Program-made: the position numbers and the translations under genes | Part shown: positions 23,122 to 31,390 of the stretch, piece after piece | Numbering within the stretch: position 1 is the stretch's first letter | Layout of the letters: every line of letters begins with the position of its first letter | From: JADGGM01 sp035277485 | GTDB taxonomy: Bacteria > Gemmatimonadota > Gemmatimonadetes > Gemmatimonadales > Gemmatimonadaceae | Assembly (NCBI GenBank): GCA_035277485.1 | Contig: DATEKK010000044.1 | Span: 1 to 31,768 of the forward strand | Direction: 5' to 3' | DNA length: 31,768 nt | Notes under the pieces: generated by a model | Told to the model about the DNA's origin: nothing | Seen by the model: the letters and a program-made list of their open reading frames with translations, nothing else | Databases searched by the model: none

Positions 23122-25110
23122 TTGTCTCGATTCGACCCGATGCGGCGATCGCGCCTGGCCGGCGCACTGGCCGCGCTGTTGTGTTGTTTGGCGATCGGCG
23201 CCCCTGCTTCGTCTCAACGCTCCACCGCGCCGAGCGTCCGGCAGTTCTCGAGTGTCGCGATGGCGCCCGATGGCCGGCACGTGGCATGGATCGGTCCGGC
23301 TTCGCCGAACGGCGACGCCGAGTCCGTCATGCTCGGCGCCACCGGGGGCACGGCGCCCGTGGCCCTGTCGCTCCCCGGCGCCCAACCGAACAGCGCCAGC
23401 GAAGTCATCTGGTCGGCCGACAGCCGCCAGTTAGGCGTGTTGGCGGAGCGCAACGGCTCGCCCGCGATCTACGCGGTGGACGCATCGACGCGCGCCGCAC
23501 GACGCGTGGCCGTGGTCGCCGGCTCGGTGCACGACATCCGGTTCTCGCCGGACGGATCGCGCATTGCCCTGCTCTATGCGTCGCCGTCGGAGGAAGCCAA
23601 TGGTCCGACCCAGGCGACGCCGCGCGACACGGGCGCAATGGACACGCACATCGACCGGCAGCACCTGGCGCTCGTCGACGTGAAGACCGGCGCGCAGCGC
23701 ATCGTGTCGCCGGCCGATCTCTATGTGTACGAGTTCGATTGGTCGCCTAACGGGAAAGAGCTCGTGGTGAGCGCGGCGACCGGTTCCGGAAACAACAACT
23801 GGTGGGTCGCGCGGCTCGAGGCCATCGACGCGGCATCGGGCGCGGTGCGTGAGATCGCCAAGCCGGCCGTGCAGATCGCGCAGCCGCTCTGGTCGCCCGA
23901 TGGATCGCGCATCGCGTTCATCGGCGGCATCATGAGCGACCAGGGGTCCACCGGCGGGGATCTGTACACGGTGCCGGCCGCGGGCGGAACGCCGCGCGAT
24001 CTCACGCCTAACGCAACCGTGTCGGTGGCCGCGATCCGGTGGCAGGGACCGCACGCGATGCTGGCCACGATGTGGTCGCACGGCGGATCCGAGATCGCAA
24101 CCGTGAACGCGGCGACGGGCGCGATCGCCTCGCTATGGGAGGGCGACGAGGCCATCACCACGCGCTCCGGCCGCGGCCTGCCTGTCGTGTCCGCCGCCGA
24201 CAGCGGCCGCCAAGTCGCGCTCGTTCGCGAATCGCTCGGTACGCCGCCCGAAGTGTGGGCCGGTCCCGTTGGGCATTGGACCGAGCTCACGCACGCCAAC
24301 GCCGGCATCGCGCCGTCGTGGGGCAAGGCCGTGAGCGTCCACTGGCACAGCGATCGGTTCAACGTCCAGGGATTTCTCATTTACCCGCGCGATTTCCGCA
24401 GCGGTACGCGCTATCCGATGATCGTGCTCGTGCACGGCGGCCCCGCCGCCGCAGTGGCGCCGACCTTTTTGTCCGCCCAGTCGCAGCAAGCGGCGTTGTC
24501 GCGCGCCGGATATTTCGTGTTCATGCCGAATCCGCGCGGCAGCTTCGGGCAGGGCGAGGCGTTCACGCGCGCGAACATCAAAGACTTCGGCCACGGCGAC
24601 TTGCGCGACATCATGGCCGGCGTCGACTCGGTCATCGCCCGCTATCCGGTTGACCCCCAGCGACTCGGCCTAACGGGCTGGAGCTACGGCGGCTACATGA
24701 CCATGTGGGCGGTCACGCAGACGCAGCGCTTCCGCGCCGCCGTCGCCGGCGCCGGAATTTCCGATTGGTTGAGCTACACCGGCGAGAATGGCATCAGCGA
24801 ATGGATGGTGCCGTATTTCGGATCGACCGTGTACGAGAACGCGGCCGTGTATGCGCGCAGCTCACCGATGAACTACATCGCGCACGCGCGCACGCCCACG
24901 CTCATCGTGGTCGGCGAGCGGGACGCGGAGTGCCCCGCTCCGCAATCGTTCGAGTACTGGCGCGGGCTCCAGCACGAAGGAGTCAAGACGCAGCTCGTGG
25001 TGTATCCGGACGAAGGCCATCACTTCGCGAATCCGGCGCACCAGGCGGATGTGCTGCGACGGTCGATTGCGTGGTTCGACTCGTACCTCAAGCCGCGTCC
25101 GCCGGGCTGA
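23122..25110 (+). CDS. secreted S9 family peptidase (DPP-IV/acylaminoacyl type)
   Basis: A 662-residue serine peptidase. The signal peptide (RSRLAGALAALLCCLAIGAPASS) is followed by a beta-propeller with repeated SPDG/SPNG turns (RFSPDGSRIALLY, DWSPNGKELVV, LWSPDGSRIAFIG). The C-terminal hydrolase has Ser521 in LTGWSYGGYM, Asp in VVGERDAECP and His in YPDEGHHFANP. It should release dipeptides or acylated residues from peptides in the periplasm. The start is TTG 23122, 6 nt after AGGAGG. Unlike the S9 protein at 8840-11218, it carries the ordinary GWSYGGY motif and is not next to a lasso precursor, so I do not propose isopeptidase activity. Its 3' end overlaps the convergent galactokinase gene by 23 bp. 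Confidence 0.92.
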   Translation: MSRFDPMRRSRLAGALAALLCCLAIGAPASSQRSTAPSVRQFSSVAMAPDGRHVAWIGPASPNGDAESVMLGATGGTAPVALSLPGAQPNSASEVIWSADSRQLGVLAERNGSPAIYAVDASTRAARRVAVVAGSVHDIRFSPDGSRIALLYASPSEEANGPTQATPRDTGAMDTHIDRQHLALVDVKTGAQRIVSPADLYVYEFDWSPNGKELVVSAATGSGNNNWWVARLEAIDAASGAVREIAKPAVQIAQPLWSPDGSRIAFIGGIMSDQGSTGGDLYTVPAAGGTPRDLTPNATVSVAAIRWQGPHAMLATMWSHGGSEIATVNAATGAIASLWEGDEAITTRSGRGLPVVSAADSGRQVALVRESLGTPPEVWAGPVGHWTELTHANAGIAPSWGKAVSVHWHSDRFNVQGFLIYPRDFRSGTRYPMIVLVHGGPAAAVAPTFLSAQSQQAALSRAGYFVFMPNPRGSFGQGEAFTRANIKDFGHGDLRDIMAGVDSVIARYPVDPQRLGLTGWSYGGYMTMWAVTQTQRFRAAVAGAGISDWLSYTGENGISEWMVPYFGSTVYENAAVYARSSPMNYIAHARTPTLIVVGERDAECPAPQSFEYWRGLQHEGVKTQLVVYPDEGHHFANPAHQADVLRRSIAWFDSYLKPRPPG

Positions 25111-26413
25111 GTCGTGTTGCGGCAGGTCCCGCGGCCGTGACGAAAAACTCCGCGTGGGACGCGGCGCCGGGGAATTGGGCGCGGTAGGCTTGGGCCCATT
25201 GGTCGCGAAAATCGTCGGCGCGGGCGCGCTCGACCAGCGCCCACACACTGCCGCCGAAGCCGGCGCCGAACGCCGAGGCGGCGAACGCGCCTAACGAACG
25301 CGCACGGCGGACGAGCGCGATGGTCTCGGGGATCTGGTTGTGCAGCGCGCGCTCGGCGCCGGCCTGCGATCGCGCGACCTCAATACCGAAGGCAGCGAGG
25401 TCGCCACGGGCGAGCGCATCGGCGGCGGAGGGGATGATGTCGTTGGACTCCGTGTCGAACTGTTCGACACGCTCGATGAGCGATGCCGGCGGAAAGTCGG
25501 CGTGGCGCTCGGTGCCTAACGCGGCGACCATGCGCGCGCGCGCGTCGGGCGCGGATGCGAGCGCCGCGCCCATCGATGCGTCGTGGCGGCCGGTCGCGCG
25601 GCGCCAGCACTCGAGCGCGGCGCTGAGCCGGCGCGAGACATCGTTGTAGCGGTGGAGCGCGGCGCCGGTCTTTTCCGCGTGGACGCCGCTCGACCCTACG
25701 ACGAACGTGACGCCCGGCGGCAGCGGCACCTCGCGCTCGAATGCGACCGGGCAGAAGCTGTACTGCACGATCGATCCCGGGCGGGCCGACAGGATCGCGG
25801 TGTGGTCCTCGCTCCCGCCGAACGTCCCCACGCCGTGACTCCCGCGCAGCGATCCGAAGTCGAGGCCGTTCTCGACGGCGCCTAAGTATCCCGCGAGCTC
25901 GTCGCTGGAACGGATGGCCGCGCGGTAGCCCGGGCGCGACGCGAGCGCGTTCACTGCGCCTAACGCGAGAAACACCGTCACGACCAGCGCGCTCGAGCTG
26001 CTCACGCCGGCCGCGTGCGGGATGTCGCTCCAGAACACCATGTCGGCGCCGCGCAGCGGGGCGCCGAAGTTGGCGGCGATGCGCCGGGCAACCGTGATCG
26101 GATAATTGGACCAGGTGCCCGGCGCGGGTGGCGTGTCGGCCGAGAGGTCGAACTCCGCGGCGACCCCGGATTTCGCATCGCGAATGCGGACGAGCTGTTC
26201 GTTAGGCGCCGCCCAATCACGCGGGCGGACGAGCGCGCAGATGCCGCGCTCGACGGCGCAGAGGAGGCTCCGGCCGCCGCCGTAGTCCGTGTGTTTGCCC
26301 AGCACTTCGATGCGGCCCGGCACCCAGAACGCGATCGGCGCCTCCTCGTCCGATCGAGTGCCGAGTGCCGCGAGCTCACGCTCGAGTATGCCGAACGTGG
26401 CGGAGCGATGCAT
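25088..26413 (-). CDS. galactokinase-like GHMP kinase
   Basis: A cytoplasmic sugar kinase of about 441 residues. The galactokinase signature is near the N-terminus (VPGRIEVLGKHTDYGGG), with Lys in place of the usual Glu of GEHTDY. The GHMP phosphate loop is PHAAGVSSSSALVV, and the C-terminal glycine-rich motif is GAFAASAFGAGFGGSVWAL. It would phosphorylate galactose or a related sugar at O1 for entry to the Leloir pathway, but no other Leloir gene is near, and the GKHTDY variant makes the exact sugar uncertain. ATG 26413 follows GGAGCGG and is preferred to an upstream ATG at 26491, whose extra residues would span a terminator hairpin. It overlaps the S9 gene tail to tail. Confidence 0.87.
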   Translation of the reverse strand: MHRSATFGILERELAALGTRSDEEAPIAFWVPGRIEVLGKHTDYGGGRSLLCAVERGICALVRPRDWAAPNEQLVRIRDAKSGVAAEFDLSADTPPAPGTWSNYPITVARRIAANFGAPLRGADMVFWSDIPHAAGVSSSSALVVTVFLALGAVNALASRPGYRAAIRSSDELAGYLGAVENGLDFGSLRGSHGVGTFGGSEDHTAILSARPGSIVQYSFCPVAFEREVPLPPGVTFVVGSSGVHAEKTGAALHRYNDVSRRLSAALECWRRATGRHDASMGAALASAPDARARMVAALGTERHADFPPASLIERVEQFDTESNDIIPSAADALARGDLAAFGIEVARSQAGAERALHNQIPETIALVRRARSLGAFAASAFGAGFGGSVWALVERARADDFRDQWAQAYRAQFPGAASHAEFFVTAAGPAATRLSPADAA

Positions 26414-26465
26414 CCGCTCCGCCCGCGTCGAGCTTACGTTAGGCAGTTCACGTCCTCCGAGAGAC

Positions 26466-26489
26466 GGGCCGGGAGTACGCTCCCGGCCC
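26466..26489. terminator. hairpin terminator of the HYR lipoprotein gene
   Basis: The perfect 10-bp stem GGGCCGGGAG / CTCCCGGCCC with loop TACG lies 9 bp after the lipoprotein stop (- strand) and before the galactokinase start. There is no U-tract, but stem stability is very high. Confidence 0.75.
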
Positions 26490-26497
26490 ACGTGCGA

Positions 26498-27949
26498 TCA
26501 CTGCTTCAGATTGAAGCTCGTCGTGGCCAGGACGATGCCCTTGTACGACACCGTGGTCTTCCAGGTACCGGTCGCCCAGGTCTTGACCGTCTGCAGATTG
26601 AAGATGTACTGGCCCGCATCCGGATCATAGCGCCAGTCCGTCGAGCCGGCCGTGTTGTCGTTGACCTCGATGTCGTCGCCTTCCACCGTGCCGTCCAACT
26701 GATTGATCACGAGCCGGAGGTCGGGCGCCAGGTCGATCGCAGGCGTTCCGTCGGCGTACGTTGGCGGCAGGAACTTGTGCGGGATCGTGGAGCCGCGCTT
26801 GTGCGTGCTGAACGGCGCCGTCATGCGCAGCGGCGTTAGGAAACCGGCGTCGTTGACGTTGAGACCCACGAACACATCGAAGGTGCTCGGCACGCTCTCG
26901 TTGCCTCGGGCGTCCTTCGCGGTGCACGAAACCGTCGTCGTGGTACCGATCCCGAGGACCGTACCCGCCACGTAGTCGCAGTTGAATGTAGATGGCTCGG
27001 ACACGTGGCCGACGTCCTGCACCGTGATGCCGAGCGATGTGATGTCCAGCGTCGCGCCGTTGATGTCGGCGGCGATCAGAGTGACCGTACCGCTGGGGAA
27101 GCTGGTGAAGAACGCCGGCGTGGTATCGACGACGGTGATGTGGAAGCTGCCGCTGGTCGTTAGGCCGCCCGCGTCGGTCACCTGGCACGTCACTGTGGTG
27201 GTACCGAGCGGGAACGTGTCTCCGCTGCTGTGATCGCAGGTCACCGCCGACGTCAGGTCACCGTCCTGGAGATCGGTTGCCGTCACGGTGAACGTCACCG
27301 TGGCGCCGGCGCTGCTCGTGGCCTCGACGTTGTCGATGTCGTCGGGCAGCACCAGCGTGGGAGGTGTGTTGACCACGGCGCAGGCGTTGAAGGCCAGGTT
27401 GATCGTGACCGCGGCGTTATTGATCTGCAGGGCCGGACTGCCGGTCGTGTGAAGACCGAAAGGTGCGATGGAAAACGCCGACGTGCCCGTCGCGACGTCG
27501 CTCGCGTTGACCACGGTGACCGTCACCGGATAGGTGGTCGTGGTCCCGCCTCCTTGCGCGGGCACGTTGATGGTGGTCGGCGCCGAACCGGTCCAGGCCG
27601 TGCCGTCGAATTGCCACTGCGTATTCACCGAGAAACTGGCGGGGTTGGCCTGGTTGTTCCTAACGGTGTACGTGACGACGATCACCTGCGACGCGGTCGC
27701 CGAGCAGCTCTGAGGCGTTAGGCTGAGTGGAGTGGTGATCGATCCGCCCAAGCTCGCCGATGCCGTGGCGACCGAGAGCGGGTGGAGCGTGGGTTGGGCG
27801 CGGCCGGTCGTCGGCGCGGGCGTCGGCGCGCCTGGCGTAATGACGACCTCGCGCAGCGGCGCGCTGGCATTCGACGCGTCGGTGGGACTGCCGCTACAGG
27901 CGGCTGCGAGTGCCAGTGCGGCCAGGAAAGGAATGGATGGATGCCGCAT
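26498..27949 (-). CDS. surface lipoprotein with HYR and PxKF domains
   Basis: A 483-residue lipoprotein. The lipobox is LALAAAC with Cys18, after MRHPSIPFLA. A Ser/Thr/Pro-rich linker follows, then a beta-sandwich (about residues 80-175) and an HYR-like Ig domain (NTPPTLVLPDDI ... FPLGTTTVTCQVTDAGGLTTSGSFHITVVD). A second HYR-like repeat begins DTTPAFFTSFPSG and includes LGIGTTTTVSCTAKDARGNES. The C-terminus matches PxKF (KRGSTIPHKFLPPTYADGTP ... DPDAGQYIFNLQTVKTWATGTW). Such proteins act in adhesion or matrix binding at the cell surface. The frame is open to 28108, but ATG 27949 opens the signal peptide, and the upstream part forms a structured leader. The hairpin at 26466-26489 ends the transcript. 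Confidence 0.85.
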   Translation of the reverse strand: MRHPSIPFLAALALAAACSGSPTDASNASAPLREVVITPGAPTPAPTTGRAQPTLHPLSVATASASLGGSITTPLSLTPQSCSATASQVIVVTYTVRNNQANPASFSVNTQWQFDGTAWTGSAPTTINVPAQGGGTTTTYPVTVTVVNASDVATGTSAFSIAPFGLHTTGSPALQINNAAVTINLAFNACAVVNTPPTLVLPDDIDNVEATSSAGATVTFTVTATDLQDGDLTSAVTCDHSSGDTFPLGTTTVTCQVTDAGGLTTSGSFHITVVDTTPAFFTSFPSGTVTLIAADINGATLDITSLGITVQDVGHVSEPSTFNCDYVAGTVLGIGTTTTVSCTAKDARGNESVPSTFDVFVGLNVNDAGFLTPLRMTAPFSTHKRGSTIPHKFLPPTYADGTPAIDLAPDLRLVINQLDGTVEGDDIEVNDNTAGSTDWRYDPDAGQYIFNLQTVKTWATGTWKTTVSYKGIVLATTSFNLKQ

Positions 27950-27965
27950 GGCTGCAGTCTCCGCT

Positions 27966-28078
27966 GACAGGGTTCCGGCGTCGTCGCCGGGGAGTCCTAC
28001 TTCGGCGGCCAAGACGGTCTCGCGGCGGGGAGACTCGAGGCTTTGCGGACCGGCCTCGCGACCGGGGTGCCCTTTCGG
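27966..28078 (-). ncRNA. structured 5' leader, possible c-di-GMP-I-like riboswitch
   Basis: On the - strand the leader reads CGAAAGGGCA, then CCGGTC-GCGA-GGCCGG (6-bp hairpin with a GNRA loop, 28050-28065), then CCGCAAAGCC. This order (GGGCA, GNRA hairpin, GCAAAGCC) matches the first half of GEMM/c-di-GMP-I aptamers. GAGTC downstream can pair with GACTC near GAAGTAGGACTC. The second conserved half (GGUAGGUAGC-type) is not clearly recognisable. The leader ends about 15 nt before an HYR surface lipoprotein, a typical target. The remaining upstream gap (28079-28339) shows no gene or further structure. Confidence 0.4.
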
Positions 28079-28339
28079 TGGGAATGTGCGTTGGGCAGCG
28101 TTGGGCAAGAAGACGGCCCCTGCGACGCGCGGCAGAGCGAGGGCGAGCCGTGTCGCCGGGAAAAATCCTCCAAGCGTGCCATGCCCATGGCGTTAGGCGC
28201 GCGCGCGAGCGCGTCATCGTGAGGCGGAACACCGTGGGCGAGGCGCCGGCGGTCGAGCGGGCTCAGCAGGTGGCGGGTTAGCGCTGCGGCGCTGGTGCAA
28301 CCGCACAGCACCCTGCACCGCGAGGACGGCAGCTCGAGC

Positions 28340-29299
28340 TCACTGATCGGCGGCCGAACGGGCAATTTGCTCGGCCGCATCGATGACGGTGAGTAAGCCG
28401 GGACCGTTGATGCGACTGGCGACGTCGCGCGCGGTGTGGTAGTCGGGATGCTCGCCGGTCGTGAGAAACGCGACTGGATCGCCGGCATCCTCGAAACTCG
28501 CGTGGTCCGATCGCCTCTGATCCCAGACGAAATCCGCCCGGAGTCCGGCGGCGCGGGCCAGGCTATCGATGCGCGAGTGCCAGATCGAGCGGCCCGATAC
28601 GCCTTCGATGAACACGCGATTGCCTCGGAGCCGACCGATCATGTCGAGGTTCAGCATGAACGTAATGTTCGTCGGGGGGAACACGGCCGACGCGATGAAC
28701 GCGCGAGAGCCCAGGAGACCATCCTCCTCGGCGTCGAAGTTGAGCAGCAAAATGGAGCGACGAGTCGGCCGGCGACTCAATCGGTCTGCCAGCTCGAGGA
28801 CGGCTGCGGTTCCAGAGGCATTGTCGTCGGCGCCGGGACGGAGCACGTAGCCGTTTGCGGGATCGCGCGAGTGGCGTGTGGAATAGCCAAGATGGTCGAA
28901 GTGCGCCCCGATCACGACGTATTGGGTGCGAAGACTGGAATCGCGTCCATCGATGACGGCGCCGACATTCTGCCTAACGCCGTCGGGCGTGCCGAAAAAC
29001 TGATAGTATGATGCCGGGCAATTGCTTTTCGCCGCGCACACGCGATGGAATGCCGGCCGAAGGTGGAGTGCTTGATATCGGCGCGCGATGAACAGGGCGG
29101 CGGAATCGTCTCCCGCCGTGCCGGCCTGGCGACCGCCGAACGCGCGGCTGGACAGGATCGTGATGTCCGCGAGCGGTCCCGATTCCGGGCTCGGCGCGAG
29201 CGCCGGCTGACATGCCGTGGCGAGGAGCACGGCGCCGCCGGCGAGAAGCGCGCGCCACAGCGCCACTGTACGGCATCTCGCGATCGGAATCTGGTCCAT
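28340..29299 (-). CDS. M28 family zinc aminopeptidase lipoprotein
   Basis: A 319-residue exported metallopeptidase. The lipobox LLATAC has Cys30. The full M28 di-zinc set is visible: VIGAHFDHLG (His), RPGADDNASGTAAVLEL (bridging Asp), NFDAEEDGLLGSRAF (catalytic Glu pair), MLNLDMIGR (Asp) and GEHPDYHTARD (His). It would cleave amino-terminal residues from peptides in the periplasm or at the outer membrane. A GTTAGGC word sits 11 bp before its ATG (29310-29316, minus sense), exactly like the R' boxes of the cassette array immediately upstream. No partner R'' box is evident, so it is probably the first ordinary chromosomal gene after the array, possibly next to a decayed attC. Confidence 0.9.
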   Translation of the reverse strand: MDQIPIARCRTVALWRALLAGGAVLLATACQPALAPSPESGPLADITILSSRAFGGRQAGTAGDDSAALFIARRYQALHLRPAFHRVCAAKSNCPASYYQFFGTPDGVRQNVGAVIDGRDSSLRTQYVVIGAHFDHLGYSTRHSRDPANGYVLRPGADDNASGTAAVLELADRLSRRPTRRSILLLNFDAEEDGLLGSRAFIASAVFPPTNITFMLNLDMIGRLRGNRVFIEGVSGRSIWHSRIDSLARAAGLRADFVWDQRRSDHASFEDAGDPVAFLTTGEHPDYHTARDVASRINGPGLLTVIDAAEQIARSAADQ

Positions 29300-29375
29300 T
29301 GCAAGCAGATGCCTAACCTCATCGAGCGACCGTGCTGAGTCACTGCAGCTTCAACAATTCGTCAGCCAGCCGATC

Positions 29376-29662
29376 CTAGATGTCTTCTTGGTCGATCTCA
29401 GCACGCAGAGGAGTAGCGCGGCCCGTCGGGATCTGAAATTCGTCCAGCGTCTCCACCCGCGCGAAAAACGCCGCGAGCGAGGTACAATGAATGAGAATGT
29501 CCCGCACTGGAAGAGGAGCCCATCTTCGGCGCACTCTACGGGGATCTCCGCGAAATCTTTGAAGACGCGCCAAGCCAGCAGCGGGTCAGGCCTCTCTTTG
29601 TCGAAGCCCGCTATGGTGAGCATGCGGGCGAATGTCGCGAGCGTTTCAGAGGTGGCAATCAT
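29376..29662 (-). pseudogene. cassette-borne hypothetical gene, frameshifted
   Basis: Starting at ATG 29662, 16 bp after an attC R' box, the frame reads MIATSETLATFARMLTIAGF ... EDGLLFQCGTFSF and then turns into a basic, unlikely tail. A second frame picks up at the same place (about 29490-29505) and reads TSLAAFFARVETLDEFQIP to a TAG at 29376, with a natural-looking acidic end (EIDQEDI). Joining them needs a -1 shift (or one missing base in the DNA) and gives a roughly 95-residue protein. It is a real frameshift, a sequencing error, or programmed slippage. I do not recognise the family; small acidic proteins like this are common in integron cassettes. Confidence 0.5.
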
Positions 29663-29677
29663 ACGGTCCGTGTGGCT

Positions 29678-29779
29678 GTCTAACGCTGGACCCGAGCTGT
29701 AGAAGAATCAAATAAGAGTTCGCGGCGCAACCCGCAAACAAACTGACCCATCCGTTGTCAGGTTCAGCGTTCGTTAGGT
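29678..29779 (-). repeat. attC: attC-like cassette recombination site (102 bp)
   Basis: In - strand sense it opens with R'' ACCTAAC, then GAACGCTGAACCTG (L''), and ends with GGGTCCAGC (L') and R' GTTAGAC. GCTG(G)ACC complements L'' with one extra base, as in attC sites. It shares CCTAACGAACGCTGAA and a TCAAATAAG block (plus sense) with the site at 31391-31488. The 167-aa gene upstream stops inside it (TGA 29764), and the next gene starts 16 bp after it. Confidence 0.75.
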
Positions 29780-30267
29780 GACCGCAGATGCGAATTGTCC
29801 GCGGACCACCACGTGACTCCGCCGCCCGGTGCAGCCACGACAAGCAGGTTCGGCGTGCTCACCTGCCACGATTCGTAAAACGGGTTGTTTCCGCTGAGGA
29901 GCAAGGCGGCACCGTTCTCAAACTCGAGCCGCAGGTGCGCAGCCGTTGTGCCAAGGCTGATCGCCTTGATGCGGTAGGGCCGCAGCTCGGCGGCAGCTGT
30001 CGCTAAGTGAGCGACCGATTGCTCCGGCAGATCGGCCTCGGTGCTCGGCCAATCACCGCGAAGCCTTTCCTCGCGGCGCCACGCCGACTCGATCGTGATG
30101 AAGGCCTCTGAGGCGTCCGAAGGCGCATCAGGATAATTGACAAGGACAATCGGCGTGAAGTAGAAGTGAATCCCGCACAGGTGCTTGCCGACCAGCGCCC
30201 GCTCGAGCAACGGCAGGACCGTTTTTCGGTCGGCGTTGGACAATACCATCCGCTCCGGTAATTTCAT
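29764..30267 (-). CDS. cassette-borne hypothetical protein, 167 aa
   Basis: The ATG lies 4 bp after the R' box GTTAGGC of the site at 30272-30371, and the TGA is inside the next attC, so its last residues (SPNER) are encoded by attC. The protein is soluble, alpha/beta-looking, with no signal peptide. It begins MKLPERMVLSNADRKTVLPL, and its C-terminal half reads as a beta-strand series (LRLEFENGAALLLSGNNPFYESWQ, LLVVAAPGGGVTWW). I do not recognise the family. Size and composition resemble immunity-type proteins, but that is only an impression. No promoter is visible; expression would depend on the array. Confidence 0.75.
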   Translation of the reverse strand: MKLPERMVLSNADRKTVLPLLERALVGKHLCGIHFYFTPIVLVNYPDAPSDASEAFITIESAWRREERLRGDWPSTEADLPEQSVAHLATAAAELRPYRIKAISLGTTAAHLRLEFENGAALLLSGNNPFYESWQVSTPNLLVVAAPGGGVTWWSADNSHLRSPNER

Positions 30268-30271
30268 GGCC

Positions 30272-30371
30272 GCCTAACGCCCCAGTTCAGCCGCGGGCGA
30301 GTCGAAGAGGAGCGTTCGCGTTAGGGAACGCACATCCAGAGATCGCCCGTCGGTTGCGCCATTCGTTAGGC
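30272..30371 (-). repeat. attC: attC-like cassette recombination site (100 bp)
   Basis: In - strand sense R'' is GCCTAAC (30371-30365) and R' is GTTAGGC (30278-30272), both fitting the RYYYAAC / GTTRRRY consensus and mutually complementary. The block GACTCGCCCGCGGCTGAACTG near R' is shared, with small changes, with the site at 31391-31488. L box complementarity is weaker than in the other sites. An extra internal GTTAGG lies near 30320. Confidence 0.7.
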
Positions 30372-30391
30372 TGCCTGTGCGAGAGCATGGC

Positions 30392-30781
30392 CTACGGCGC
30401 GCGACGGAAGTAGCTGGGCCCACTTGGGCCGCCATCAAGCACCATGTTGCGGCCTTCGAGGCGAAACGTCTGGCAGTAGCTCTCCTGCTCGTCGGCCGCG
30501 CAGAACTCGTGTGATCCAGAGGGCCCTGCGCGTACACCCCACCGAGCCGTTGCCGGCACGGGATGCCCGACCGATCCCAGGACACGGCCGTCGGCGAGAT
30601 ATTCGAGTGTGTCGCCCCAGGTGCTGTCGGCGCGAAGGCGAACCCAGCGTCCAACCAACTCGGCCGGTTGCGTCATCGGAGCTCGCGTCGAAGGCGGGTT
30701 TGCACAGGCGATCGGCATGGCAACGGCGGCAATCATAGCGTTAGAGGCGAGACGCCACTGGAAAGAAACACGGCTGATCAC
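30392..30781 (-). CDS. cassette-borne lipoprotein, lipocalin-like
   Basis: About 129 residues from GTG 30781, which lies about 31 bp after the R' box of the preceding attC; ATG 30736 is an alternative. The N-terminus (RLASNAMIAAVAMPIAC) is a lipoprotein signal with Cys as the anchored residue. The mature part (LVGRWVRLRADSTWGDTLEYLADGRVLGS ... YCQTFRLEGRNMVLDG) has the W-R-L ... Y-x-x-D-G-R pattern of small lipocalin-like stress lipoproteins. The open frame extends to 30889, but that part lies inside the attC site. Its function is unknown; an envelope role is likely from the lipobox. Confidence 0.7.
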   Translation of the reverse strand: MISRVSFQWRLASNAMIAAVAMPIACANPPSTRAPMTQPAELVGRWVRLRADSTWGDTLEYLADGRVLGSVGHPVPATARWGVRAGPSGSHEFCAADEQESYCQTFRLEGRNMVLDGGPSGPSYFRRAP

Positions 30782-30811
30782 AGTTTGTTCTGCGCTGTAG
30801 AAATGTGGTCC

Positions 30812-30930
30812 GCCCAACGCAATAGCCAAGCTGCGCGCCCTTCGGGGCGCGTCACGCCTCGAAGCTACGCAGATGTCGCGGGGCGGCAAGATCTGCGGGG
30901 CACCTGCGCATCAGCTTCTGCCCGTTAGGC
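30812..30930 (-). repeat. attC: attC-like cassette recombination site (119 bp)
   Basis: In - strand sense it starts with R'' GCCTAAC (30930-30924) and ends with R' GTTGGGC (30818-30812), both perfect consensus. AGAAGCTG near R'' can pair with CAGCTT near R' (L boxes), with extra unpaired bases on one side. The centre contains CGCGCCC-TTCG-GGGCGCG (30834-30851), a very stable hairpin. The preceding gene stops 3 bp before R''. Confidence 0.75.
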
Positions 30931-30932
30931 CC

Positions 30933-31382
30933 TTATGGGACGATCTTGATCTTCACCGCCGCCCCGTCGGGGAGATCGCGCAATTGGCGATGCACGTCAC
31001 CGGTGAACGCGGCGTGCTCCGCCATGGAGAGCCGGTACCGGTTCTCGACGGTGTAGGAGCCGCCGAGGATTGGCAGCGTCGTGAAGCCCAGGCACTCGCC
31101 CGCGCCCAAGGGCCCGTGCCGGTCCTCGAAGGCGCGCACGACCGGGAGCAGCAGGAGTTCGGCCGCATTTTCCGTGTCCCGAAGAAAATGTTCGAACGCC
31201 TCGAGGCTCGGCGCCGCGCGCTCGAGCGTTCCGCCGCCGGTGTCCAGCCGGAGCACCGCCCCGTTGGGCGCGCGCGCGAACAGGTCGCCGGCGGCCGACC
31301 AGCCCACGAGGCGTGGTCGGCCGCCGAGCAACCAGCGCCACTCGGCGAGGAGATCGAGAGAATCGTCGGCTACATGGAACAT
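30933..31382 (-). CDS. cassette-borne DUF1851 / T6SS immunity Tdi1-like protein
   Basis: About 149 residues from ATG 31382, 8 bp after the R' box of the site at 31391-31488; the open frame to 31424 would start inside attC. The C-terminal third (ECLGFTTLPILGGSYTVENRYRLS, then FTGDVHRQLRDLPDGAAVKI) is the hallmark of the DUF1851 / Tdi1 C-terminal domain. The N-terminal part includes WLLGGRPRLVGWSAAGDLFA. Tdi1 neutralises the DNase effector Tde1 of type VI secretion in Agrobacterium. Here no effector is adjacent, so it would be an orphan immunity gene picked up as a cassette, a plausible defensive trait. Confidence 0.75.
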   Translation of the reverse strand: MFHVADDSLDLLAEWRWLLGGRPRLVGWSAAGDLFARAPNGAVLRLDTGGGTLERAAPSLEAFEHFLRDTENAAELLLLPVVRAFEDRHGPLGAGECLGFTTLPILGGSYTVENRYRLSMAEHAAFTGDVHRQLRDLPDGAAVKIKIVP

Positions 31383-31390
31383 TGGCGCGA

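Noticed and set aside
29310..29375. GTTAGGC 11 bp before the M28 gene as a fifth attC
   Set aside because: No matching R'' box or L boxes can be found within 150 bp. At most it is a decayed site or one copy of the dispersed word.
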